DNA from: Pseudomonas pergaminensis
GTDB taxonomy: Bacteria > Pseudomonadota > Gammaproteobacteria > Pseudomonadales > Pseudomonadaceae
NCBI RefSeq assembly: GCF_024112395.2
Contig: NZ_CP078013.2
Coordinates: forward strand, 6,046,501 to 6,110,500
DNA: 64,000 bases
Direction: 5' to 3'
The notes below the pieces were generated by a model. It saw only the letters and a program-made list of their open reading frames with translations. It ran no database searches and was not told the DNA's origin. Positions 8,453 through 17,021 of the stretch are shown here, piece by piece. The position numbers and the translations under genes are program-made. Within the stretch, counting starts at the first letter, position 1. Each line of letters starts with the position of its first letter.

Positions 8453-9156
8453 GTTTGTTCGGCTGGCTGCGTACGAAGAAGCCCGGGCTCGACAGCAGTC
8501 AGCAACAGCGCCTGGAGCAACTGCGCCAACCCTCGCCATTGGGCGACCAACCGTTACGCAGCCAACGCTGGGTCGTGCTGGACCTGGAAACCAGCGGCCT
8601 CAACCTCAACCGAGACCAAGTGCTGTCCATCGGTGCGGTGGTGATCGAGGACGGCGCAGTGGACTTTTCGCAGATGTTCGAGCGCACCCTGCAACGGGTC
8701 GAAACAAAACTCAGCCCCAGCGTGTTGATCCACGGCCTCGGCCCCAGTGCGATCGCCGCCGGCAGCGACCCGGTCGACGCGTTACTGGACTTCATGGACT
8801 TTGTAGGTGACAGCCCATTGCTCGCCTTCCATGCGCCATTCGATCAACACATGCTGTGTCGGGCGCTCAAGGACAGCCTGGGTTACCGCCTGGCCCATCC
8901 GTTTCTTGACGTTGCAGACATCGCCCCTCTGCTGTGCCCGGATGCGCATATCCGTGAAGCCGGGTTGGACGATTGGATCAACCACTTCCATCTGCACGTA
9001 GGCGAGCGCCATCACGCCAGCGCCGATGCCCTGGCCACGGCGGAGCTGATGCTGATCCTGTTCAGCCGCGCGCGCCAGCAACACATCGACACGCCACAGG
9101 CGTTGCAAGAGCGTTTGAGCCAATGGAAACGGCGTCAACACGCGCCATCGTTTTAA
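8449..9156 (+). CDS. DEDD-family 3'-5' exonuclease (PolIII epsilon-like)
   Basis: A 235-residue protein with the exonuclease motifs DLETSGL (ExoI, near residue 45), HAPFDQHML (ExoII, near 127) and HHASADALATAEL (ExoIII, near 188) of the DnaQ fold. The GTG start overlaps the upstream TGA as GTGA. Such stand-alone DnaQ-like exonucleases trim 3' DNA or RNA ends; they are distinct from the replicative epsilon subunit. Its pairing with the CBS/DUF294 gene recurs in pseudomonads, so the two may act in one process (inference). Confidence 0.85.
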   Translation: MSLFGWLRTKKPGLDSSQQQRLEQLRQPSPLGDQPLRSQRWVVLDLETSGLNLNRDQVLSIGAVVIEDGAVDFSQMFERTLQRVETKLSPSVLIHGLGPSAIAAGSDPVDALLDFMDFVGDSPLLAFHAPFDQHMLCRALKDSLGYRLAHPFLDVADIAPLLCPDAHIREAGLDDWINHFHLHVGERHHASADALATAELMLILFSRARQQHIDTPQALQERLSQWKRRQHAPSF

Positions 9157-9209
9157 TGTCATCTCCCGACAGACGCCAATTGCGCCCACTCCACGGCTCT
9201 GACACAATC

Positions 9210-9228
9210 GCGAATAATTCTCGTTAGT
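9210..9228 (+). promoter_or_regulatory. Candidate Fur box upstream of the fecI-type gene
   Basis: GCGAATAATTCTCGTTAGT matches 11 of 19 positions of the classical GATAATGATAATCATTATC box and resembles Pseudomonas Fur sites. It lies 29 bp before the sigma-factor start, as expected for an iron-regulated ECF sigma gene. Confidence 0.5.
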
Positions 9229-9256
9229 TTAAACATCCCGTTTACTAGGTGATGCC

Positions 9257-9781
9257 TTGTCGTCGATCCAGAACCCACACAGTGAGCTTGTTGGCGCGTT
9301 GTATCGCGACCATCGTGGCTGGCTGCTGGCCTGGCTTCGACGCAACGTCGCCTGCCCGAGCCGCGCCGAAGACCTGAGCCAGGACACCTTCATGCGCCTG
9401 CTGGGCCGTGACGAGTTGCGTGAACCCCGCGAGCCACGGGCCTTCCTGGTAGCCATCGCCAAGGGCTTGTTGTTCGACTACTTCCGCCGCGCCGCCCTGG
9501 AACAGGCGTACCTCACCGAGCTGATGCTGATCCCGGAAAGCGAACACCCTTCGCCGGAAGAACAGCAACTGATCCTCGAAGACCTCAAGGCCATCGACCG
9601 CCTGCTCGGCAAGCTGTCGAGCAAGGCCCGCGCTGCCTTCCTCTACAGCCGGCTCGACGGCCTGGGCCATGCAGAAATCGCGCAACGCCTTGGCGTGTCG
9701 GTGCCCCGTGTGCGCCAGTACCTGGCCCAGGGCATTCGCCAGTGCTATATCGCCCTGTATGGCGAGCCGCAGTTACGGTGA
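9257..9781 (+). CDS. FecI-family ECF sigma factor
   Basis: A 174-residue iron-starvation ECF sigma factor. Region 2 covers about residues 10-80 (RAEDLSQDTFMRLL; FLVAIAKGLLFDYFRR) and region 4 about 110-170 (GLGHAEIAQRLGVSVPRVRQ). It starts with TTG, with AGGTG 6 bases upstream. It is followed, overlapping, by its fecR-type regulator and then a TonB-dependent receptor, the standard cell-surface signalling trio that switches on siderophore uptake when the receptor is loaded. A Fur-box-like site precedes it. Confidence 0.92.
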   Translation: MSSIQNPHSELVGALYRDHRGWLLAWLRRNVACPSRAEDLSQDTFMRLLGRDELREPREPRAFLVAIAKGLLFDYFRRAALEQAYLTELMLIPESEHPSPEEQQLILEDLKAIDRLLGKLSSKARAAFLYSRLDGLGHAEIAQRLGVSVPRVRQYLAQGIRQCYIALYGEPQLR

Positions 9782-10740
9782 TCAGTTCCAAACCGGTCTC
9801 GGCCCGCGTGCTTGATGCCGCGATTGCCTGGCAATTGTCCCTCGACTCGGGCGACGGCAGCCTGGTGGAGCGCGAAGAGTTCGACAAATGGCTGGCCAGC
9901 GATGAAGAGCACGCCCGCGCATGGCGCCAGTTGGGCATGCTCGACCAGCGTTTCAGCGTGGCCTCGGGCCCCGCACGGGCGGCACTGTTGCAATCGCGCG
10001 AAGGCATTCGCCAGCGCGTGCGCAAGCTGGGCAGCGGCCTGGCGAGCATTGCACTGGTCGTCGGCCTGGCGTTGTTTGCCGGTGAGCGCTTTGTGCCGAT
10101 CCACTATTGGCTGGCCGACCAACGCACCGCCACCGGCGAACAGCGCACGCTGAAGCTGGCGGATGGCACGCTGATCAACCTCAACACCCACAGCGCCATC
10201 GACGTGCGTTTTGACGAAAAACGCCGGCTGATCGTGTTGCAGGAAGGCGAGATTCTGGTCGAGACCGGCCACAACGACGCACGCCCCTTTTATGTACAGA
10301 CCCGCGACGGCAGCCTGCGCGCATTGGGCACGCGGTTTATCGTCAAGCGTGAAGACGACGCGACGCGCTTGAGCGTGCTGCAATCGGCGGTGGCCGCCCG
10401 GCCCGAGGCGCTGCAACAGGAACAGGTCTTCAAGGAAGGCCAGCAAGTGCTGATGCGCAGCGGCGGCCTCGGCCCGCTGCTGGCCGTTACCCCGGCCACT
10501 GACGCCTGGACCCGCGGCATGCTGGTGGTGGACAACGCCCGCCTGGGCGATGTGGTCGAGGAGCTGAGCCGCTACCGCACCGGCTACCTGGGCGTGGATA
10601 AAAACGTGGCCGACCTGCGCATTACCGGCAGCTTCCCACTGCACGACACCACCTTGGCACTCAATGCGCTGCTGCCGACCTTGCCGGTACAGATTGAGCA
10701 GCACACGCCGTGGTGGGTGACGGTTAAGGGCAAGCCTTAG
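9778..10740 (+). CDS. FecR-family sigma regulator
   Basis: About 320 residues. The N-terminal DUF4880 region (AIAWQLSLDSGDG; EEFDKWLASDEEHARAW) is cytoplasmic, one membrane segment lies near residues 80-100 (SIALVVGLALFAGE), and the periplasmic FecR domain follows (RTLKLADGTLINLNTHSAID). The GTG start overlaps the fecI stop as GTGA. FecR proteins carry the signal from the receptor's N-terminal domain to the sigma factor. Confidence 0.92.
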   Translation: MISSKPVSARVLDAAIAWQLSLDSGDGSLVEREEFDKWLASDEEHARAWRQLGMLDQRFSVASGPARAALLQSREGIRQRVRKLGSGLASIALVVGLALFAGERFVPIHYWLADQRTATGEQRTLKLADGTLINLNTHSAIDVRFDEKRRLIVLQEGEILVETGHNDARPFYVQTRDGSLRALGTRFIVKREDDATRLSVLQSAVAARPEALQQEQVFKEGQQVLMRSGGLGPLLAVTPATDAWTRGMLVVDNARLGDVVEELSRYRTGYLGVDKNVADLRITGSFPLHDTTLALNALLPTLPVQIEQHTPWWVTVKGKP

Positions 10741-10758
10741 GTTTGGCGGTGCCTTGGC

Positions 10759-10853
10759 TATCGCTTTCGCAGGCAAGCCAGCTCCCACATTTGACCGCGT
10801 TCCACCTGAAAAAACTCGGTCGAATGTGGGAGCCGGGCTTGCCCGCGAAGAGG
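10759..10853. repeat. REP pair
   Basis: GCAGGCAAGCCAGCTCCCAC and an inverted GTGGGAGCCGGGCTTGCCCG flank a 40-bp loop between the fecR-type gene and the receptor gene. Confidence 0.85.
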
Positions 10854-10967
10854 CCCGCAAGCACACCTTAACGCCCAGGGAAAAATATTTTCATCCTGCC
10901 CTATCACTTTTCGATTCTCGTTCGGCACCTAGGCAATTGCGAAATATTTCCATTCAGGAGCCGCCTT

Positions 10968-13406
10968 ATGTCCCGCACGCTAGACACCCTGTTGCGCCCC
11001 AGCCTGTTAGCCATGGCCATTGCCCTCAGCGCCCCGCTGGCCAGCACCTCGCTGATCGCCGCCGAACAGGCCTCCAGCGTGCGCGCCTACAACCTGTCGG
11101 CGGCACCGTTGGCCACGACCCTCAACCAGATCGCCAGCCAGGGCGGCCTGGCGCTGACCCTCACCCCGGCGCTCGCCGCGGGCAAGACCTCGGCGCCGGT
11201 CCAAGGCCAGTTCGATGCGCCGGGTGCGCTGCGTGAGGCGTTGCGTGGTACCGGGTTGCAGTTGGAGCAGAGCAGTGCGGGGACTTATACCTTGGTGGCG
11301 GTGCCCGATGGCGTGATGGCACTGCCGGAGACCAATATCACGGGCCAGGAGAGCTATGAAAACGCGTGGGGCCCGGTGGACGGTTATGTCGCAACACGCA
11401 CCGCTGCGGGTACCAAAACTGACACACCGATTGCCGAACTACCCCGTTCGGTGACCGTAATCACTCGCAAGCAGATGGAAGACCGCTCCGTACTCAACCT
11501 CAATGACGCTTTGCGCTACACCGCTGGCGTGCAGAGTTCCGGTTACGGCTCGGACTCCCGCAGTGATTGGTTGCTCGTACGCGGTTTTGTTCCGACTCAA
11601 TTCCTCGACGGCCTGCCATTGCCCAAAGGCAACTACGCGACGCCGAAAATCGACACTTGGAACTTGGAACGCATTGCCGTACTACGCGGCCCGGCATCAT
11701 CGGTTTACGGGCAAACCCCACCAGGCGGTTTGCTGGATATGGTCAGCCGCCGCCCGCAGGCTGAAAACTCGAATGAAATCAAGGTGCAGGCCGGCAGCAA
11801 CAATCACAAGCAGATCAACTTCGACAGCACCGGCAAAATCGATGACGAGGGCCAGTTTCTTTATCGTGTCAGCGGCGTAGTACGCGACAGCAACACCGCT
11901 GTAGACCATATCCCGGACAAGCGCTACAACATCGCTCCAAGCCTTACCTGGAATATCAATGAAGATACCAAGCTGACGTTGATCACTCAGTTCACGCGCG
12001 ACGATACAGGTATCACAGGGCAGTTTCTGCCGCTGCAAGGCACCAAGTTGAGCTCGCCGGCCGGCAAGATCTCCCACCACAAGAATCTGGGTGATCCGGA
12101 TTGGGAATTCTACGACCGCACCTACTACGCGCTTGGGTATGCCTTCGAAACTCGCTTGAACGATACATGGCAGTTTCACCAGAACCTGCGCTACACCAAG
12201 AACGAGCTGTCGTTCCAAGGTATCACCGCTGGCGGCGCGTTCTTTCCGAATGGCCCTGAAGTGGCGGTCGACGCTGATGGTAACGTGAGCCGCTCAGCCG
12301 GCAAGGTTGATGAGAACATCGGCCAGTTCGCCGTCGACAATAATTTCCAGGCCGACTTCCAGACCGGTACGGTAAGCCACACGCTGTTGCTGGGGCTGGA
12401 CCATCAGCGCTCCAACAGCGATGCGCGCTGGCTGTGGGGGTCTGCAGGTGTGCCTACTATCAATTTTAATCGTCCGGTGTACGGGCAGGACTTCTCCAAC
12501 GTCCAGTACTTCACGATGTACGACTACACGCAAAAGACCCAACAGACCGGCTTGTATGTACAGGACCAAATGGCCCTCGACAACTGGCGCCTGACCCTCG
12601 GTGGCCGTGAAGACTGGGTGCACACGGGCACTACCTTCCATAACCTGAACGACGCCACCAACACTCAGCGTGATAAGCACTTCAGCGGCAACGCAGCGTT
12701 GAGCTACGTGTTTGACAACGGCCTTACTCCTTATTTGTCATACGCCGAATCGTTCCAGGCTGGCTCAGGCACCCAAGTAGGCAGCACCGGGGCATTCAAG
12801 CCAACCGAAGGAAAACAGTACGAAGCCGGTATCAAGTATCAGCCCCCAGGTACCAAAGCGTTGTTTACCGCTGCCGTATTCGACCTGACCCAGCAAAATA
12901 CATCAGTCACCGAGGGCAGTATCACTCGCCAGGTGGGTGAAGTGCGGATACGTGGATTGGAATTGGAAGCCAGTGCCGACGTGACCGAAAGCCTTAAACT
13001 GGTGGGGTCCTACACTTATAACGACAGCGAAATCACCGAAGGTGTTGCCACTGAAAAAGGTAACCGCCTGAACCAGCTACCTCGCAACCAAGCCACTGGT
13101 TGGGCTGACTACACATGGCGCAGCGGGTTGCTGGACGGTTTTGGTGTCGGCGCAGGAGTGCGCTACGTCGGTGACACCTACGGCAACGCTACCAATACAG
13201 ACTTGGGCCACGTCGGCTCCTACACCGTGTATGACGCCTCGGTACACTACGACCTCGGACGCTTGAACAGCACCATGAAAGGCGTGACGGTAGCGGTCGA
13301 CGCGAAGAACATCTTCAACAAGGACTACCTGTCCACCTGCGATGGTTTTTACTGCTACTACGGCGACCAGCGTAACGTGGTCGCTAGCGTTAACTACAAA
13401 TTCTAA
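10968..13406 (+). CDS. TonB-dependent siderophore receptor with signalling domain
   Basis: An 812-residue outer-membrane receptor. A signal peptide covers about residues 1-32. An STN/secretin signalling domain follows at about 40-110 (YNLSAAPLATTLNQIASQGG), then the plug at about 140-270 (SVTVITRKQMEDRSVLNLND; LRGPASSVYGQTPPGG) and the barrel, ending in NYKF with a terminal Phe. The Cys pair in CDGFYCYYGD near the end and the overall pattern resemble hydroxamate receptors such as FoxA, FhuA and FiuA; the exact siderophore cannot be read. It starts at ATG with AGGAG upstream. GGAAAA then TCACTT near 10880-10910 may be a FecI-type promoter. Confidence 0.93.
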   Translation: MSRTLDTLLRPSLLAMAIALSAPLASTSLIAAEQASSVRAYNLSAAPLATTLNQIASQGGLALTLTPALAAGKTSAPVQGQFDAPGALREALRGTGLQLEQSSAGTYTLVAVPDGVMALPETNITGQESYENAWGPVDGYVATRTAAGTKTDTPIAELPRSVTVITRKQMEDRSVLNLNDALRYTAGVQSSGYGSDSRSDWLLVRGFVPTQFLDGLPLPKGNYATPKIDTWNLERIAVLRGPASSVYGQTPPGGLLDMVSRRPQAENSNEIKVQAGSNNHKQINFDSTGKIDDEGQFLYRVSGVVRDSNTAVDHIPDKRYNIAPSLTWNINEDTKLTLITQFTRDDTGITGQFLPLQGTKLSSPAGKISHHKNLGDPDWEFYDRTYYALGYAFETRLNDTWQFHQNLRYTKNELSFQGITAGGAFFPNGPEVAVDADGNVSRSAGKVDENIGQFAVDNNFQADFQTGTVSHTLLLGLDHQRSNSDARWLWGSAGVPTINFNRPVYGQDFSNVQYFTMYDYTQKTQQTGLYVQDQMALDNWRLTLGGREDWVHTGTTFHNLNDATNTQRDKHFSGNAALSYVFDNGLTPYLSYAESFQAGSGTQVGSTGAFKPTEGKQYEAGIKYQPPGTKALFTAAVFDLTQQNTSVTEGSITRQVGEVRIRGLELEASADVTESLKLVGSYTYNDSEITEGVATEKGNRLNQLPRNQATGWADYTWRSGLLDGFGVGAGVRYVGDTYGNATNTDLGHVGSYTVYDASVHYDLGRLNSTMKGVTVAVDAKNIFNKDYLSTCDGFYCYYGDQRNVVASVNYKF

Positions 13407-13426
13407 GACGGTAAAAACCGCCAATG

Positions 13427-13455
13427 AAGGGCCGCCTGAACCGCGGCCCTTTTAA
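13427..13455 (+). terminator. Terminator after the receptor gene
   Basis: AAGGGCCGC..GCGGCCCTT 9-bp stem with a 7-base loop and trailing T-rich sequence, 20 bp past the stop. Confidence 0.8.
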
Positions 13456-13468
13456 CTTTGGAGCCGTG

Positions 13469-14572
13469 ATGAAAAGCAAAACCATCCGCCGCTGGTCCTT
13501 CATCCACACCTGGACCAGCCTGATCTGCACGGTATTCCTGCTGCTGCTCGCCCTCACTGGCCTGCCACTGGTGTTTCACCACGAGATCGACCACCTGCTG
13601 GGCAACGAGCCGGAGTTGGCGCAGATGCCTGCCGACACGCCACAGCTCAACCTGGAACAACTGGTGGCCAAGGCTCAGGCCCATCGTCCTGGCGAAGCCA
13701 TGCAGTACCTGGCGTGGGATGAAGATGACAAGAACGGCGTGATCGCGATCATGGCCGCCACCGCCGGCACCGAACCCAACTCGTCCCACACCTTCATGCT
13801 CGACGCGCGCACGGGTGAAGCCGTGGAGACCCCGGCGGCGAACGGCGGCTTGACCCTGTTCCTGCTGCGCCTGCATGTGGACATGTTCGCCGGCCTGCCG
13901 GGCAAGCTGTTGCTGGCGTTCATGGGCATTTTGTTTGTGCTGGCGATCATCTCGGGCACGGTGTTGTACCTGCCGTTCATGCGGCGCTTGACGTTCGCCA
14001 CTGTGCGCCAGGACAAATCCACCCGCCTGCGCTGGCTCGACCTGCATAACCTCATCGGCGTGGTCACACTGACGTGGGCGCTGGTGGTGGGCGTGACCGG
14101 CGTGATCAGCGCCTGCGCCGACCTGATCATCGCCGCCTGGCGCCAGGACAGCCTCAGCGCGATGATCGAACCTTACAAAAACGCCCCGCCACTGACCCAA
14201 CGTGCGCCAGCCACCGAGCTGTTGGCGATTGCCGCCAAGGCCGCACCCGGCATGGCGCCGGACTTCATCGCCTTCCCCGGCACGCGCTTTTCCAGCGAGC
14301 ACCATTACGCCGTGTTCATGAAGGGCAGCACCCACCTGACCTCGCACCTGCTCACGCCGGTGCTGATCGACGCCAGCACCCTGGCCGTCACCGCCATCGC
14401 CGAACGGCCGTGGTACATGGACGCCATGGGCATGTCCCAACCGCTGCATTTTGGCGACTACGGCGGCATGCCGATGAAGATCCTGTGGGCGGCGCTGGAT
14501 GTGCTGACCATCATCGTGCTGGTCAGTGGGATTTACTTGTGGATCGTGCGGCGCAAGGCGGGCAAGGCATGA
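13469..14572 (+). CDS. PepSY-associated membrane protein
   Basis: A 367-residue inner-membrane protein with four membrane spans: near residues 15-40 (SLICTVFLLLLALTGLPLVF), 150-175 (LLLAFMGILFVLAIISGTVL), 200-225 and 340-362. PepSY-type periplasmic segments lie between them. ATG 13469 has GGAG 5 bases upstream. PepSY_TM proteins beside siderophore receptors are thought to reduce or release iron from siderophores at the inner membrane (known for FsrB/FpvG-like relatives; inference here). Its TGA overlaps the ATG of the next small gene. Confidence 0.85.
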   Translation: MKSKTIRRWSFIHTWTSLICTVFLLLLALTGLPLVFHHEIDHLLGNEPELAQMPADTPQLNLEQLVAKAQAHRPGEAMQYLAWDEDDKNGVIAIMAATAGTEPNSSHTFMLDARTGEAVETPAANGGLTLFLLRLHVDMFAGLPGKLLLAFMGILFVLAIISGTVLYLPFMRRLTFATVRQDKSTRLRWLDLHNLIGVVTLTWALVVGVTGVISACADLIIAAWRQDSLSAMIEPYKNAPPLTQRAPATELLAIAAKAAPGMAPDFIAFPGTRFSSEHHYAVFMKGSTHLTSHLLTPVLIDASTLAVTAIAERPWYMDAMGMSQPLHFGDYGGMPMKILWAALDVLTIIVLVSGIYLWIVRRKAGKA

Positions 14573-14745
14573 AGCCCAGGCAATCGAATTTCTGGAAGGT
14601 GTTTGGTGTGCCGCTGGTGATTGGCCTGCTCAGCGCCGCCGGGTTGTTTGCGGCATTGCTCGGCGATGGGCTGTGGGATTCGCTCAGTTGGCTCGGGTTA
14701 GGCATTCCCGCTGCAATTGGCACTTGGGCCTTGCTCAAACGGTGA
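14569..14745 (+). CDS. Small membrane protein coupled to the PepSY gene
   Basis: A 58-residue protein starting MKPRQSNFWKVFGVPLVIG, with two hydrophobic segments (residues 11-31 and 38-54) that would form a hairpin in the inner membrane. Its ATG overlaps the upstream stop (ATGA), so it is translationally coupled. Position and topology suggest a partner of the PepSY protein in iron release; the family is not otherwise recognised. Confidence 0.75.
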   Translation: MKPRQSNFWKVFGVPLVIGLLSAAGLFAALLGDGLWDSLSWLGLGIPAAIGTWALLKR

Positions 14746-14780
14746 GATAGATTAGCCCAGCCCTTTCTTGAGGAATGCCC

Positions 14781-15410
14781 ATGTCCGCTCCCAGCATGAC
14801 CTTGTTCCACAACCCCGCTTCACCGTTCGTTCGTAAGGTTCGCGTGTTGCTGGCTGAAACCGGCCAGCAGGACCGCGTCGCCTTGCACGGCTGCATGCCG
14901 ACCCCGGTCAACCCGGATGCGCAGGTGGTGCAAGGCAACCCCGTGGGCAAGATCCCGGCCCTGCGCCTGGCCGACGGCACGGTGCTGCACGACAGCCGGG
15001 TGATCCTCGATTACTTCGACCACCAGCACGTCGGCAACCCGCTGATCCCGCGCGACGGCTCGGCCCGCTGGCGCCGCCTGACCTTGGCCTCGATGGCCGA
15101 CGGCATCATGGATGCCGCCGTGCTGGTGCGCTACGAGACCGCCCTGCGCCCGGCGGAAAAGCAATGGGACCAATGGCTGGACGAGCAGCGCAACAAGATC
15201 CGCCGCAGCCTCGCCGAATTGGAAGCGGACGCGATTGCCGAACTGACCAGCCACTTCGACATCGCCGCCATCAGCGTGGCCTGCGCCTTGGGTTACCTGG
15301 ACTTCCGTCATCCGGATATGCAATGGCGCCTGGCTAACCCGAAGCTTGCCGCCTGGTATGCCGAGGTCAGCCAGCGGCCTTCGATGCTGGAAACCCAGCC
15401 GCCCGTGTGA
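14781..15410 (+). CDS. Glutathione S-transferase family protein
   Basis: A 209-residue GST. The thioredoxin-like N-terminal domain starts MSAPSMTLFHNPASPFVRKV, with the active-site Ser in ASPFVRK, and GKIPALRLADGTVLHDSRVI is the glutathione-binding part. Residues 90-209 are the helical domain. ATG 14781 was chosen because GAGGA ends 6 bases upstream; ATG 14775 has no room for it. No operon partner. Confidence 0.9.
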   Translation: MSAPSMTLFHNPASPFVRKVRVLLAETGQQDRVALHGCMPTPVNPDAQVVQGNPVGKIPALRLADGTVLHDSRVILDYFDHQHVGNPLIPRDGSARWRRLTLASMADGIMDAAVLVRYETALRPAEKQWDQWLDEQRNKIRRSLAELEADAIAELTSHFDIAAISVACALGYLDFRHPDMQWRLANPKLAAWYAEVSQRPSMLETQPPV

Positions 15411-15425
15411 CGTTCACACCGACCC

Positions 15426-15518
15426 AATGTGGGAGCGGGCTTGCCCGCGATCGCGGTATGTCATTCAGCACATCTGTTTCTGAACCACCGCTATCGCGGG
15501 CAAGCCCACTCCCACATT
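15426..15518. repeat. REP pair
   Basis: GTGGGAGCGGGCTTGCCCGC and its inverted copy separated by 40 bp, downstream of the GST gene. Confidence 0.85.
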
Positions 15519-15596
15519 GGACGGTGGTGGTATTGAGGAACGTAACGATCCTTGAGGCTAAATGCGCCCCCACTTGCTGGTCCTCCCGCAACCCGA

Positions 15597-16970
15597 TCAT
15601 TGCACCGCCTCCAGGTCAAACGACATCGGCTCAGCCGCCTTGCGCTTGCCCACGCCATACCAATCCAACTTACGCGTCAGCACCATCACCGTGCCCAGCA
15701 GGCCAAACAGCAGCAGCGAGCCCATCAGCAACGCGTAATCCTCGGCACTCAGCAGGCCGTACAACAAGCCATACAGCGCCGCCAACCCCGCTGAAAACCC
15801 CAGGCCGTGAGCGACGCTGCGCAGCACATGGCACACGTAGAAGCCAATCAACAACACGCAGGCGCTGGCAGAGATGAGATAAGCCAGCGCGAACCCAATG
15901 TGCTCGGACAACGACAGCAACAGCAGGTAGAAAAACGCCAGCGCAAACCCCACCAACGCGTACTGCACCGGATGCACTGCCAGGCTCTTGAGTACTTCGA
16001 ACAGGAAGAAGCCGGCGAAGGTCAGGGCGATGAAGAGCAGCGCGTATTTGATCGCACGGTCGCTCTTGAGGTACTGGTCCACCGGATCGATGAAGTTCAC
16101 GCCGAAGCTGCGGTTGTTGAAGTCTTCACAGCCCTGCTTGTCCAGGCAGGTTTGCAGCGCTTGCTCAAGGTTGGTGGAGAAGAACGAGGTCTGCCAGTTG
16201 GCGCTGAAGCCCTTGTCGGTAATCTCGCGTTGTGCCGGCAGGAAATTGCCGATGAAGCTGGGATGTGGCCAGTTGGAAGCGAGTGACACCTGGCTGGTCT
16301 TGCCCACCGGCACCACTTGCAGTTGCTCGGTGCCTTGCAGGCGCAGGTCGAAAGCAAAGTTCACGACGTTGGGCTTTTTGCTGTCGTGCTCCGGCAGTGT
16401 CACGTGCACGCCTTCGCCCAGCCAGTCCACCTGGGAGCCGGGTTCGAACTCCAATTGCTGGCTGCCCAGCTCCAGCTTCAGCGCGTTTTCGATGCCGCGA
16501 ATATCGCTGATGCCCACCGCGAGAAATGCCGGCTCAAAGCGGTAATCGGCGAAGTCTTCGGTGATACCCAACTGCGCAGGCAATTCGAAATGCCCGCTGA
16601 TGCGGTTGTCGGCATGGAACAGCCGCGCCTGGTAGATGCCCCGTGCGCGCAATTCGGTCTGCACCTTGCCGTCGAGTTCAAATCGGTCCGGCAGGAAATA
16701 CAGACGACCGCGCTCTTCACGGGTGACTTCGTAGCGTTTGTTGAGCTTTTCATTGAGCTTCCACTCGCGGACGGTCTTGCGATACGGCACTACCATCACC
16801 GGGCCGGTGAGGCGCTGGGCGTAGCTGGAGCTGCGGGCGATGTCCATCAATACGCCATCGCGCAGTTGCTGGCGGTCGCTGATAATGCCGTTGATCATCA
16901 GCAACGGAATCAGCAACAGCAGGATCAGCAGCGCAATCGCGCCAAGTTTGAAAAGCAGGCTGCGGTTCAT
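15597..16970 (-). CDS. creD: Inner-membrane protein CreD
   Basis: A 457-residue protein with an N-terminal anchor (residues 6-28), a long periplasmic region to about 300 and five or six closely packed C-terminal membrane spans, as in CreD of enterobacteria. CreD is a target of the CreBC two-component system and affects envelope stability and beta-lactamase-related phenotypes in Pseudomonas. It is the last gene of the creB-creC-creD cluster, separated from creC by 51 bp that contain a CTCTCCC / GGGGAGAG hairpin. Confidence 0.93.
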   Translation of the reverse strand: MNRSLLFKLGAIALLILLLLIPLLMINGIISDRQQLRDGVLMDIARSSSYAQRLTGPVMVVPYRKTVREWKLNEKLNKRYEVTREERGRLYFLPDRFELDGKVQTELRARGIYQARLFHADNRISGHFELPAQLGITEDFADYRFEPAFLAVGISDIRGIENALKLELGSQQLEFEPGSQVDWLGEGVHVTLPEHDSKKPNVVNFAFDLRLQGTEQLQVVPVGKTSQVSLASNWPHPSFIGNFLPAQREITDKGFSANWQTSFFSTNLEQALQTCLDKQGCEDFNNRSFGVNFIDPVDQYLKSDRAIKYALLFIALTFAGFFLFEVLKSLAVHPVQYALVGFALAFFYLLLLSLSEHIGFALAYLISASACVLLIGFYVCHVLRSVAHGLGFSAGLAALYGLLYGLLSAEDYALLMGSLLLFGLLGTVMVLTRKLDWYGVGKRKAAEPMSFDLEAVQ

Positions 16971-17021
16971 GGGTCTCTCCCTGTTTTGATGGGGAGAGTC
17001 TGGGCAGACTATGTGGGGGAT

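Noticed and set aside
10759..10853. Clusters of short inverted repeats considered as CRISPR or phage attachment sites.
   Set aside because: They are dispersed REP pairs with no regular spacers, no cas genes and no integrase.
16971..17021. Search for a CreB tag (TTCAC-N6-TTCAC) before creD.
   Set aside because: No convincing direct repeat was seen; only a small hairpin.
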